Assembly (NCBI GenBank): GCA_965208525.1 | Contig: OZ242340.1 | Span: 1-64,000 of the forward strand | Direction: 5' to 3' | DNA length: 64,000 nt | From: VXYL01 sp965208525 | GTDB taxonomy: Bacteria > Pseudomonadota > Gammaproteobacteria > Pseudomonadales > Azotimanducaceae | Part shown: piece by piece, positions 47,115 through 56,059 of the stretch | How positions within the stretch are numbered: the first letter of the stretch is position 1 | Layout of the letters: each line of letters begins with the position of its first letter | Notes under the pieces: model-generated | Told to the model about the DNA's origin: nothing | The model's database searches: none | What the model saw: the letters and a program-made list of their open reading frames with translations, nothing else | Made by a program: the position numbers and the translations under genes

Positions 47115-48317
47115 TCAAAGGATCAGCTTTTCGCTGCGGAAGCGGCGCACCGTGAGCCACACCAGCACTGCGGCCACGGCGGCGGTGCTGACAACGGATG
47201 TGACGATGTGCAGGGGGTCGAGGGCCTCCGCGCGCAGGACATCGCTCAGCAGCAGGTGCTGCGACAGCGCCGGCACCAGCATCAAGGGCACGGAATCCTG
47301 CATCGGTCGCAGCGCCGCGAACACCACGGGCAGGGTAGGCGCGATCATGGCGATGCTGGTGTAGGTCTGCGCTTCGCGGAAGGAGCGCGTGAGGGAGGCG
47401 GCCGCCACCATCAAGGCGGCGGCCAGCGCCGCAAACGGGAACACCAACAGGAACATCTGCGCCGCCTCCACGACGCCGAAGTTGGCGGTCATGCCCAGTT
47501 CGCCGAGCGGCAGGAACTGCACCGCGACGGCAAACGAGGTGACGGTGATCGCCAGCGACGTCGTCATCACCACGAGCGTCGCCAGCACCTTCGCCAGCAC
47601 CAGCGTTTCGCGCATGATCGGCATGGTCAACAGCGGCTCCAGCGAGCCGCGTTCGCGCTCGCCGGCGGTGATGTCCACCGCAATCTGCGAACCGCCGATG
47701 AGCACGGCGAAAAGCACGAAGTAGCCGACGATGCCAAGTAACAGATAGGCGCGGCGAGACGGCGTGGAAACGTCGTCCCGGAGCACCGCCAGCGGCGCCC
47801 CCACGGTTGGATGAATGCCGCGCAGCTGCAGGCGGATGCCCCCCACCGTCGCGCTCCATGATCCGAGCGCAGTCCGCACGCGGTTCGTTTCGGGCCGGGC
47901 CCGGTTACTCGAACTGTCGGCGACAACCCACACCCGCGCCGCCTGTCCCGCCGCCAGAGCCTCGGCGAAGTCCTCCGCCAGCACGATACCCACCTCGACC
48001 TCGCCCCTGCGCACCGCTTCCCGCAGCGCCTCGTGCCGCGCCGTTTGGTCGCCCTGGTCCGCGAACGCCTCTGCGTCGACATCGATCAGGTTCTGGCGCA
48101 GGTGCGCCGCCAGATTCGGCACACGCTCCGCGCCGATGGCGGGAATCTCGATCGCTGCGGCCACATCGTCAATCGCCTGATGCATGGTGAAGGCGGTGAT
48201 GCCGACGAACAGGAACGGGCCGACGAGCGGCGCGACGAGCAGCGTCGTTGCCAGTGCCCGCCATTCGCGAGTGCCCTCGAGCAACTCCTTGCGCAGCACT
48301 ACGAGGAAGCCGTTCAA
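47115..48317 (-). CDS. ABC-2 type transporter permease (NatB-like)
   Basis: 400 residues, ATG overlapping the ATPase stop by 4 nt. A TM helix near 25-45 is followed by a large extracytoplasmic domain (~50-175: VPNLAAHLRQNLIDVDAEAF, VEVGIVLAEDFAEALAAG), then five or six C-terminal TM helices, with TAGERERGSLEPLLTMPIMRETLVLAKVLATL, the cytoplasmic coupling segment typical of NatB/ABC-2. Inner-membrane half of an exporter. Substrate (sodium, drug, lipid) not shown by the sequence. Operon: alpha/beta hydrolase, ATPase, permease. Confidence 0.87.
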   Translation of the reverse strand: MNGFLVVLRKELLEGTREWRALATTLLVAPLVGPFLFVGITAFTMHQAIDDVAAAIEIPAIGAERVPNLAAHLRQNLIDVDAEAFADQGDQTARHEALREAVRRGEVEVGIVLAEDFAEALAAGQAARVWVVADSSSNRARPETNRVRTALGSWSATVGGIRLQLRGIHPTVGAPLAVLRDDVSTPSRRAYLLLGIVGYFVLFAVLIGGSQIAVDITAGERERGSLEPLLTMPIMRETLVLAKVLATLVVMTTSLAITVTSFAVAVQFLPLGELGMTANFGVVEAAQMFLLVFPFAALAAALMVAAASLTRSFREAQTYTSIAMIAPTLPVVFAALRPMQDSVPLMLVPALSQHLLLSDVLRAEALDPLHIVTSVVSTAAVAAVLVWLTVRRFRSEKLIL

Positions 48318-49042
48318 TCGGAGTCCTCCAAGTCCACGGCGGCCAGAAAGGCATCCTCAAGGTCGTCCTTGCCGGTGGCGATGCGAATGTCGTGCACCGT
48401 GCCGGTGACCGCCACGTGACCCCGGCTGATGACGACGATCTGGTCGCACAGCGCCGCCACCTCCTGCATCACGTGGCTGGAGAACAACACGCAGCAACCG
48501 GCGTCGCGACGCTCAAGAATGACGTGCCTGAGCGCCCGAGTGGTGAGCACATCGAGGCCGTTGGTGGGTTCGTCAAGAATCAGGATGCTGGGGTCGTGCA
48601 CCATGCAGCGTGCCAGCGACACACGAATGTGCTGGCCTTGGGAGAAGCCGCGGGCGCGGCGGTCGGCGATCTGTTCAAGGTAGAGCTCTCCGATCACACG
48701 GTCGACTCGCGCCTCGGCGGCGGCACCCGTGAGACCTTGCAGCGCGGCGTAGTAGGCGATGTTTTCCCGCGCCGTCATGTTCCCGTAGACGCTCGAACCA
48801 TGCGGCAGCACGCCGATGCGACGGCGTGCTTCGAGTGGATCCTTGAGTGCGTCCACGCCGTCGATCTGCACCTCGCCGTGGTCCGCTTGCAGCACGGTGG
48901 CCAGGATCCGCAGGGTGGTGGACTTGCCGGCGCCGTTGGGGCCGAGCAGGCCCGTGATGCGCCCCTTCGGCGCCACAAAGCTGACGCCCTCGATCGCTTG
49001 CACATCGCCAAAGCGCTTGCCGAGGCCCGTCACGTCGATCAT
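48314..49042 (-). CDS. ABC transporter ATP-binding protein (NatA-like)
   Basis: 242 residues from ATG 49042, overlapping the alpha/beta hydrolase stop as ATGA. Walker A GPNGAGKST (34-42), Q-loop region RRIGVLPHG, signature FSQGQ (a variant of LSGGQ) in RARGFSQGQHIRVSLAR, Walker B ILILDEPTNGLD, H-loop FSSHVMQEV. Complete single nucleotide-binding domain of an ABC-2 exporter with the downstream permease. The Ser-Gln in place of Ser-Gly in the signature is common in NatA-type proteins. Confidence 0.92.
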   Translation of the reverse strand: MIDVTGLGKRFGDVQAIEGVSFVAPKGRITGLLGPNGAGKSTTLRILATVLQADHGEVQIDGVDALKDPLEARRRIGVLPHGSSVYGNMTARENIAYYAALQGLTGAAAEARVDRVIGELYLEQIADRRARGFSQGQHIRVSLARCMVHDPSILILDEPTNGLDVLTTRALRHVILERRDAGCCVLFSSHVMQEVAALCDQIVVISRGHVAVTGTVHDIRIATGKDDLEDAFLAAVDLEDSD

Positions 49043-50493
49043 GGCGCTGGCCCCAGCGGCGAGATGAAGGGCGGGAACGGGACGATGCGTTCGACGCAGG
49101 AGGCGTCGAGTGCGGCAGGTTCCGGCGAATCCACGAACTCCGCCACGAGATGTGGCACGCAACCGACCCCCAACATGCCGTGTCCCTGCCCTGGCGCAAC
49201 TACCTCGACATGCCGGGCAAGGAACGGCGTCGCCAGCGAAACATACCGGGCTGGCGTGATGGGGTCCTTCTCGCCGGAAAGGATGAGCACCGGCACGTCG
49301 CTCCCCACCGGGTCCTTGAAACGGTCGTCCATCAGCCCGGCGGGCCAGCGTTCGCAAACCCGGGCCAAAGCCTCGACGAACATCGTGCCCATGTAGGTGT
49401 TGCGCTGGGCTTCGAGGTCCACCTCGCCCCAGAAGGGCACGTCCTCGGTGCAGACGACGGCGAAGTTGAGGCCGTAGGCCAGCTCGCCAATCCCCTCCGT
49501 CAGCATGAGCGCCTGCGCCGCCAGCCGTTCGTAGCGGCGTTCGAAGGCGTCGTTGAAAAGCACCGGCAGCATGGCGGCGCTATGGGGCGAGTACACCAAC
49601 AGCCGCACGACGCCGGCGGCGATGGTGCGCGAAAGCACGAGAGGCGTCGGTTGGCCGCTTGCGGGGTGCGGCACGGTGACATGAGCCGGTGCCTGTCCGA
49701 GGCGCTGCATCACGGCATCGAAGCGGGCGCGGATGTTGGGGAACGCGGCAGCGCAGGGTGCATCCGCCTCGCATCGCGCCCAGGTGGCATCTAGCGCGGC
49801 CTGGCTTTCGAGGGCAGTGTCGGGGCCGAGGGCAATGCTCGCCGGAACCAGGCCATCAAGCACCAAGCTGCGGGCGCGTTCCGGGTGCCGACGCAGGTAG
49901 TGCTGGGCGACGCGCGTGCCGTAGGACACGCCATAGAGATTGAGCTCCGCGTAGCCAAGCGCCGCTCGCACGAGTTCGAGGTCCTGCACAGCGACGCTGG
50001 TGGTGAAGAAGCGAGGGTCGTGGTCGAGATCGTCAAGACACGCCAAGGTCAGCGCCACGGTTTCGTCCACGCTGTCACCGACGCCCCAGTCGAGTCCTTC
50101 CGCATCGAACCCCGGGCAATGCAGGGGTGCAGACTGGCCGGTGCCGCGCTGATCCACGAGGACGATGTCCCGCCGCCGCGCCACGCTCGTGAAGGCCCCT
50201 GCCATCGCCGCATAGAACCTCGTAGCTGCGTCCCCAGGCCCCCCGGCGATGACGACGAGGGGATCCGGCCGGCTGTCTTCCGCCAAGGCCGGCACCACGG
50301 CCACATGCAGGCCGATTTGCTTGCCATCGGGCTGAATCGGATTGAGCGGCACCGGGAACTCGCCACAGCGCGCCGCAACCTCGTAGCGGCCGCCTACGGC
50401 CTTGAGCTTGCAGGGGAGAAGCTCGAGAGCCGCCGCCGGCATAGTGAGAAATGCGACGAAAACTGTCGCCACTGTGGCGGCTGGAACTCGCAT
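49039..50493 (-). CDS. Secreted alpha/beta hydrolase (proline iminopeptidase / tripeptidyl-aminopeptidase type)
   Basis: 484 residues with an N-terminal hydrophobic signal-like segment (ATVATVFVAFLTMPAAA). Oxyanion IAGGPGD near 82-88, nucleophile S190 in LYGVSYGTRVAQHYL, Asp in LSGEKDPITPARY, His in APGQGHGML; the C-terminal TAP-like domain carries a Cys. Family enzymes release N-terminal peptides or prolines, so this is probably an exported peptidase. Co-oriented and overlapping with the ABC exporter genes, suggesting coordinated peptide handling or export (inference). Confidence 0.87.
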   Translation of the reverse strand: MRVPAATVATVFVAFLTMPAAALELLPCKLKAVGGRYEVAARCGEFPVPLNPIQPDGKQIGLHVAVVPALAEDSRPDPLVVIAGGPGDAATRFYAAMAGAFTSVARRRDIVLVDQRGTGQSAPLHCPGFDAEGLDWGVGDSVDETVALTLACLDDLDHDPRFFTTSVAVQDLELVRAALGYAELNLYGVSYGTRVAQHYLRRHPERARSLVLDGLVPASIALGPDTALESQAALDATWARCEADAPCAAAFPNIRARFDAVMQRLGQAPAHVTVPHPASGQPTPLVLSRTIAAGVVRLLVYSPHSAAMLPVLFNDAFERRYERLAAQALMLTEGIGELAYGLNFAVVCTEDVPFWGEVDLEAQRNTYMGTMFVEALARVCERWPAGLMDDRFKDPVGSDVPVLILSGEKDPITPARYVSLATPFLARHVEVVAPGQGHGMLGVGCVPHLVAEFVDSPEPAALDASCVERIVPFPPFISPLGPAP

Positions 50494-50511
50494 GGCGAAG
50501 GAGCTGACCTC

Positions 50512-50976
50512 TCAGCCTCCCCGCCGGCGGCGGGCGTCGATGGATACCACGTTGCCGCCGGCCACGACGCGCTGGCGCGGCTCCAAGGCGAGTTCCCAGG
50601 TGATGGCGCCGCGGCGCGACTTGGCAAAGCCACGAATGCCGTGGGTGTCGCGCAGGGTGAAGATGGCGAAGGTGACGTGGATGAGGCCATCGTCGGACCA
50701 CAACAGGCCCAGGTGCGGAACGCTCTCGAGCTTGGCGACCCCGTCGACGTTGATGCCGGCCGCCTGCACGGTGACGGCCCAGGTGCCGAACTCATCCGGC
50801 GCAAGCCAGGCGTTCACCGCGATGTCGGCGCTTCCCGGACTTTCCAAGGCTCCTTCCACCAAGAACCCTTGTTCATCCTCGCGAACATGGATGAGAGCCG
50901 TGAAGGACACGGGCGCGGTTTCGCCAACGGGGCGCCAAGAGCCGCGCCCCTGCCAATCGCCCGGCGTAAGCAGCAC
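50512..50976 (-). CDS. Hypothetical small beta-rich protein
   Basis: 154 residues from a GTG at 50976 that lacks a ribosome-binding site. Begins LTPGDWQGRGSWRP, followed by alternating strands (VSFTALIHVREDEQGFLVEG, WAVTVQAAGINVDGVAKLES, GLIHVTFAIFTLRDTHG) like a lipocalin-type or DUF1579-like barrel. No signal peptide is evident. It is 18 nt upstream of the alpha/beta hydrolase on the same strand and probably the first gene of that operon. Family assignment is only by general look. Confidence 0.5.
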   Translation of the reverse strand: MLLTPGDWQGRGSWRPVGETAPVSFTALIHVREDEQGFLVEGALESPGSADIAVNAWLAPDEFGTWAVTVQAAGINVDGVAKLESVPHLGLLWSDDGLIHVTFAIFTLRDTHGIRGFAKSRRGAITWELALEPRQRVVAGGNVVSIDARRRRGG

Positions 50977-51416
50977 TCAGGCGGCGCCTACGCAGCCCAC
51001 ACCACACCGCCAAACACGGTTTGGATGTGGCCAGGATGGAAAGCGGGCGCGTATGGCTTGACTCCGTGCCAATGGCACCCCGGCATCGAGTGGGAAGGGC
51101 GCGATTATACCCACGCACCACCTGACGGTGCCTAGCTAACGCGAGAGTCTAGGGCGATCCTCTGGACGCGACATCGCCCCTATCCTGCCGACCCTTCACG
51201 AAACAAGAGCGTCTAACACATTGATGCATCGCAGATTCACATCTAAGCCCGCCAACACCCACGAACCGGCCGGATGGCGCGGTCCCACACGCCACTCGAA
51301 GCGAAGGCCCATCACGCTCCTCCCGCCGAAGGCGAAGCAACTAAGGCCCGGAAGCTGCAACCAGCCCACTTCCCGCGAGACGGCCCCGTCAGGTGGCCAG
51401 GACGATGCCCGAAGGC
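50977..51416. repeat. Intergenic region with the ~110-bp dispersed repeat (copy B)
   Basis: 440 bp between the RND-GlnE fusion (stop 51417) and the hypothetical gene. Positions 51271-51383 match 42130-42239 (shared blocks CGGATGGCGC, CTCGAAG, GGCCCATCACGC, CCCGCCGAAGGCGAAG, TGCAACCAGCCC, CCGCGAGACGG). The rest holds no recognised gene. Confidence 0.6.
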
Positions 51417-54400
51417 CTAGCGCGCAGCGAACAGGTCGTCGAGGCGGGTGGCGGCGCGGTGGGAATGGGCATGCACCATGTCGGCCAGATCGTCGAAGCT
51501 GGCGGCACCGCAGATTTCCGCCAAGGCCTGTTGGTGCTCGGGGGTCGCGTTGCCGGGGCCCGATTGGTCTGGGCTCACCATGCGAGCGAAGCCTTGGAGG
51601 TTCTGCCACAGAACGGTGGCTTCGGTTAGGTCGCGGGAGGTGTCTTGGTCGATCACGCCGTGTCGGTGGGCCGCTTCGAAGGTCGGCATTAGTCCGGTCA
51701 CAACAACCTCCGGCGCGGAGGACGCGTTTGCCAACTGGATCGCTTCCGCGGCCAGCGCCATGTCGCCGAGGCCGCCGGGAAGCTGGTCCACGTCCCAACT
51801 GTCGCCAGCTTGCAGCATTCGGTGCGTTGCCAGTTGCCGCATCACCAGTGCAGCGTCCCGGGGTTGTCCCAGTGCCCTGCGGCGGGCGGCGTCGAAGCGC
51901 TCCGCAAGGTCACCGTCCGCAACGACGACTCTGGCATGCACCAGCGTACGCAAGTCCTGCCAAGTTGGCGTTCCGGCGCAGAGTTGCTCGAAGTCCGCCA
52001 TGGCATGGGCGGCGGTCGGCTCGTCGGCAGTCGTGGCCTCGAGCCGACAGGGCTCGGCCGCGTCAAACAACATACCGCTCGGCGACAGCTCCCGAACCAA
52101 GCGCATGAAGCGCTGCAGCAGGCGCTCATGCCACTGCTGCGCGGTAATAGTCACGTCTGCCGGCACCGAATCACACGCATACAGGAACAGGAAGCGAAGC
52201 GGCGCACCCACGGCCAGTTCCCTCCGCCCGGCCGCATCGAGAGCCACCAGCGCCACTGTCCCATTCGGCAATTCGCCGTATTCACGTGCCGTGTCGCGTC
52301 GGGCTGCACCGAGCAGTGCTCGGGTGGCGGCGTCGAGAATGTCGGCGAGGGGCTCGGCGGCCTCCCGCGGCGTGATGGCCGAGCGCAACATGTGGGCGGC
52401 AAGCTGGAATACGCGCTGCTGCGCCCAACCGCGCACTTCCTCCACCTCGTCGTCAGTGGTCGGAGCGCGTTCTGCCATGGCCGCGAGTTGTTCGTCCATG
52501 GCCGAACGGTTGAACTCGCGCCGGTAGTAGAGCCGCACAAGGCCGGCGCGAGCGATGCGCGCCGTTTCTGGATCGAGACCCTCGTCGTCCACCACCAAAT
52601 CGGTGAACTCCTGGCTCGCAAGGCTCTCTTCGACGTAGGGGTAGCGCTCCATCCAGCGCTGAAGCCGGGGCGACCGACCGACCAGATTACCGAGCCCGGC
52701 GGTCACCGTTTCCTTCGCCCTGCTGCCGCCTCTACTCAGCACCAGCCAAAACGCCGGCACGAACAGCAGCGCTGCGGCCGCTGCCGTCGCCACCCCAAAC
52801 GCCAGCGACACCACGATCGGCCGCATCGGCGCGATGCTGGCGCTGGTGTTGAGGATGAGCGGCGTCAACCCCGCCAGGGTGGTGGCAGTGGTGATCAGGA
52901 TCGGGCGGCAACGCACCACCGCTCCGTTCTCGAGCGCGTCGATCATCGAGTCGCCCCCGGCACGGAAGCGATTGACGCTGTGCAATAGCACCAGCGTCGC
53001 GTTCACTGCCACGCCGACGGCCGCGACCATCCCCATGAGCGAAGGCATCGACAAGCTGACGACGGCGCCCGGCACCAGACCCAGAAGGAGATGGCCCACC
53101 ACGGCGCCGACAAAGCAGAACGGCAGCACCGACAGGATGATCAGCGGCTGCCCGTAGGAGCGCAGCGGAATGGCGAGCAGCGTGAACATGGCAAACAGGG
53201 CCAGCAGAAACAGCGGCCCGGCACTCGCCAGCGACTCCCGCGCCTCTTGTGAGCTCTCGAAGGAATAGCTGATGCCGGGATACGTCTGTAGGGCATTGTC
53301 GATGGGTGCCTGCAAGGCGGTACGAACCCGGTCGGCGCTGGTTTGCTCGAGGTTCAACTTTGCCTGCACCGTGACGGTGCGCTCGCCCGACGCACGCGTG
53401 ATGATGGACGGCCCCTGACCCCACTCCACCGTTGCCACCGTCCGAAACGGCACTTCGGCACCGTCTGCAGTGCGGATGCGGAGCGACAGCAGCGACGCCA
53501 GCGAGCGTCTCGCCGGCTCCGGATAGCGCACCATGATGCGAACGTCGTCCTCGCCCCGCTGCACGCGCTGCGCCTCTTCGCCGTAGAACGCCTGCCGAAC
53601 CTGGCGGCCGAGGTCCGTCAGTGTGAGGCCCAAGGCATGTCCGGCAGGCGTCAAGGCAATCAGCAATTCGCGCTTGCCGGCGAGATAAGTGTCGCCCACG
53701 TCCACCACGCCCGGGTACTGCTTCATTTCGGCCACGAGGTCCGCCGCCATGGCGCGCAGGTGCGCCACGTTGTCGCCGGACAGGCGCAGCTCAATGTCGT
53801 GGCCTTGGGTGGCGCCGACGTCGGCATCGAAGGCCAGCGACTCCGCACCGTCTATGGTGCCCACGGCCTTGCGCCACTCGGTGGCGATGTCGAGCGCCGT
53901 TGCCGGTCGCTCTTCGGCCGGGGTCAACTGCATCATCACCGCGCCGAGATGGCTCGATGCCTGACTCGACGCGTTGCGGGCGGCTGGTCCGCCGCCGGTG
54001 CTGCCGTAGATTTCGGCGATGTGAACCACCAGCGGCTCGCCGTGCTCTGCCGCAAGCCGCGACGCCACCTCCGCCGCCGCGGTCCGCAGCTTCGTCATGG
54101 CCTCTGCCGTGACCGCTTCGTCCACGCCGAACGGCATGGTCAGTGCCGCCGTGATCCGGTCTCCGTACACCGGGGTCAGCAGCGAGAACGGGAGCCGTCC
54201 ACTCGCCACCACGGCGAGGGCAATCAACACCGTCGCCAGGCCCGCCGTGATCGCGAGCGTCGGCCGTTCCAGCGTTGCCCGCACGACGCGGCGGAAGCCC
54301 TGTCCGACGAACTCGTCGAAGCCCTGCTCGAAGCGCACCTGCATGCGCGTGAAGGCGGCCCCCAAGCGCTGCAAGCCGCCCCAAAGCTGCGCCGCCCACA

Positions 54401-55988
54401 CGAGTCCGAGCGCGACGATGCCGAGCGCAATGCCGAACCGCAGGGTCGGCGCAAGCGCAACCGCGCCGAGCACGAGGATGGCGAGAAACACCATGCCAAA
54501 CTCGCCGAAGGGCAGCGAGTCGGAGCGGTGCCCGAGGTGCGCCGGCAACACAAACAGGCATTCCACCAGCGACAGCGCGAGGCAACAGACAACGACGGCG
54601 CCGACGTTCGCGAGCACCGTGCCCGCGGTGCCAGTCATGTACAGCATGGGCAGGAACGCAGCCACGGTGGTCAAGACGCCGAAGGTCACCGGCACCAGCA
54701 CTCGCTCGGTGCCGTCGATCGCCCCGGCGAGTTGCCCGGTGCCGGTGCGCTGCGACACATACGCCGCCTCACCCACCACCACCGCGTCGTCCACCAACAT
54801 GCCGAGCACCAGGATGAAGCCGATGATCGAGTTCAGATTGATGGTGATGCCAAACACCAAGAGGAGGAAGGTTGCGCCGAGCAGTGCAATGGGAATGCCG
54901 ACGGCCACCCAAAGGGCAACGCTCGGACGGAGAAACAGGGCGAGGATGACCAGAACCAGCAGCAGCCCCTGAACGCCCGAGCCCATCAGGGCGCCGAGAC
55001 GGTCCCGCAGCATGGACGACTGGTCGTTCCACACCGTGAGCCGCACGCTGTCGCCGTTCTCGTGATGGCTGGTCTCGAACGCCTCGACGTAGTCCTTGAC
55101 GGCATCGGCGATCTGGCGGATGTCCTGGTCGCCGACCCTTGAGACCTGCACCAGCGCCGCCGGCGCGCCGTCGAAGACGAAGCGCTCGCTGGTGTCCTCA
55201 AAGCCGTCGATGACATTCGCGACATCCTCGAGCAGCACCCTGCTGCCGTCGGGCCGCGCCTTGACCACGAGCTTGTTCAGCTCGTCAGCGTTGTAGGCCT
55301 TTCCCCTGGTGCGAAGCAGCACCTGCCCCTGATCCGCCTTGATGGTGCCCCCCGGCAGGTCCACCGAGTTTCTGCTCACCGCCGCCGCCACCTGATCGAA
55401 GGTCAGCTCGTTGCGCAGCAGGGACTCCTCCGACACCTCGATGGCGAGTTCGAAGGGACGGACATTGGCGACGGTCGCCTGGGTGATGCCGGGCAAGGCG
55501 AGAATGTCCGCACGCACCTGTCGCGCCAATTGCTTGAGCCGGCGCTCGTCGGTGGGTCCCGTGACGGCAACCTCGATCACCACCGAAGGTATCTCGAGCA
55601 GGCGCACTAGCGGCGCTTCCGCCTCGGCGGGGAACGTCTCGATGGCGCCGATGCGGTTGCGGATGTCGTTCAGCGCCTGGGTTCGGTCCGCATCCTGCAG
55701 CAGTTCCACGCGCACCGTGCAGATGCCCTCGTCGGCCGTGGCGAGGACTTCCCGAATCCCCACCACGCCGTCCACATGGTCTTCGATGCGGGTGCAGACG
55801 CCGCGCTCCACCTCCTCCGGAGCCGCGCCGAGATACGGCACCGTGATGGAAACGACGGGCAGGTCGATGTCCGGATAGGTGCGCACCGGGATCTGCGAGA
55901 AGGCGGCCACCCCGGCCACCACGGCGAAGCCGACGAGCAGGTTGGTCGCCACCGAGTTGGTGACAAACCACGTGATGATGCGCCTCAT
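51417..55988 (-). CDS. RND efflux permease fused to a degenerate GlnE-like C-terminal domain
   Basis: 1523 residues, ~450 longer than usual RND pumps. Residues 1-1090 are a complete RND permease: TM1 near 9-30, porter domains, TM4 with D400-D401 (GMLVDDAVVVGEA), second half from ~575, last TM ~1065-1085. Residues ~1105-1523 match the adenylyltransferase half of GlnE: a helical lead-in (RSPRLQRWMERYPYVEESLA, QRVFQLAAHMLRSAITPREA), a nucleotidyltransferase-like strand region, and the helical domain (WDVDQLPGGLGDMALAAEAI, DLTEATVLWQNLQGFARM). The catalytic G-S-D-x-D reads G-A-P-L-R (1261-1265), so the domain should be inactive. Probably a cytoplasmic regulatory or scaffold appendage. Pairs with the adaptor gene 72 nt upstream. 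Confidence 0.85.
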   Translation of the reverse strand: MRRIITWFVTNSVATNLLVGFAVVAGVAAFSQIPVRTYPDIDLPVVSITVPYLGAAPEEVERGVCTRIEDHVDGVVGIREVLATADEGICTVRVELLQDADRTQALNDIRNRIGAIETFPAEAEAPLVRLLEIPSVVIEVAVTGPTDERRLKQLARQVRADILALPGITQATVANVRPFELAIEVSEESLLRNELTFDQVAAAVSRNSVDLPGGTIKADQGQVLLRTRGKAYNADELNKLVVKARPDGSRVLLEDVANVIDGFEDTSERFVFDGAPAALVQVSRVGDQDIRQIADAVKDYVEAFETSHHENGDSVRLTVWNDQSSMLRDRLGALMGSGVQGLLLVLVILALFLRPSVALWVAVGIPIALLGATFLLLVFGITINLNSIIGFILVLGMLVDDAVVVGEAAYVSQRTGTGQLAGAIDGTERVLVPVTFGVLTTVAAFLPMLYMTGTAGTVLANVGAVVVCCLALSLVECLFVLPAHLGHRSDSLPFGEFGMVFLAILVLGAVALAPTLRFGIALGIVALGLVWAAQLWGGLQRLGAAFTRMQVRFEQGFDEFVGQGFRRVVRATLERPTLAITAGLATVLIALAVVASGRLPFSLLTPVYGDRITAALTMPFGVDEAVTAEAMTKLRTAAAEVASRLAAEHGEPLVVHIAEIYGSTGGGPAARNASSQASSHLGAVMMQLTPAEERPATALDIATEWRKAVGTIDGAESLAFDADVGATQGHDIELRLSGDNVAHLRAMAADLVAEMKQYPGVVDVGDTYLAGKRELLIALTPAGHALGLTLTDLGRQVRQAFYGEEAQRVQRGEDDVRIMVRYPEPARRSLASLLSLRIRTADGAEVPFRTVATVEWGQGPSIITRASGERTVTVQAKLNLEQTSADRVRTALQAPIDNALQTYPGISYSFESSQEARESLASAGPLFLLALFAMFTLLAIPLRSYGQPLIILSVLPFCFVGAVVGHLLLGLVPGAVVSLSMPSLMGMVAAVGVAVNATLVLLHSVNRFRAGGDSMIDALENGAVVRCRPILITTATTLAGLTPLILNTSASIAPMRPIVVSLAFGVATAAAAALLFVPAFWLVLSRGGSRAKETVTAGLGNLVGRSPRLQRWMERYPYVEESLASQEFTDLVVDDEGLDPETARIARAGLVRLYYRREFNRSAMDEQLAAMAERAPTTDDEVEEVRGWAQQRVFQLAAHMLRSAITPREAAEPLADILDAATRALLGAARRDTAREYGELPNGTVALVALDAAGRRELAVGAPLRFLFLYACDSVPADVTITAQQWHERLLQRFMRLVRELSPSGMLFDAAEPCRLEATTADEPTAAHAMADFEQLCAGTPTWQDLRTLVHARVVVADGDLAERFDAARRRALGQPRDAALVMRQLATHRMLQAGDSWDVDQLPGGLGDMALAAEAIQLANASSAPEVVVTGLMPTFEAAHRHGVIDQDTSRDLTEATVLWQNLQGFARMVSPDQSGPGNATPEHQQALAEICGAASFDDLADMVHAHSHRAATRLDDLFAAR

Positions 55989-56059
55989 GCGCCGAGCGTT
56001 TCTGCCCTAGGAGCCCGCGCCGAAGAGACGGCGCTGTAGCGTCGTTCGTCGGCGTAAGG

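Noticed and set aside
53343..55142. Long open frame on the plus strand, 599 codons
   Set aside because: Antisense to the RND-GlnE gene; His/Arg-rich composition from high GC and no family motifs.
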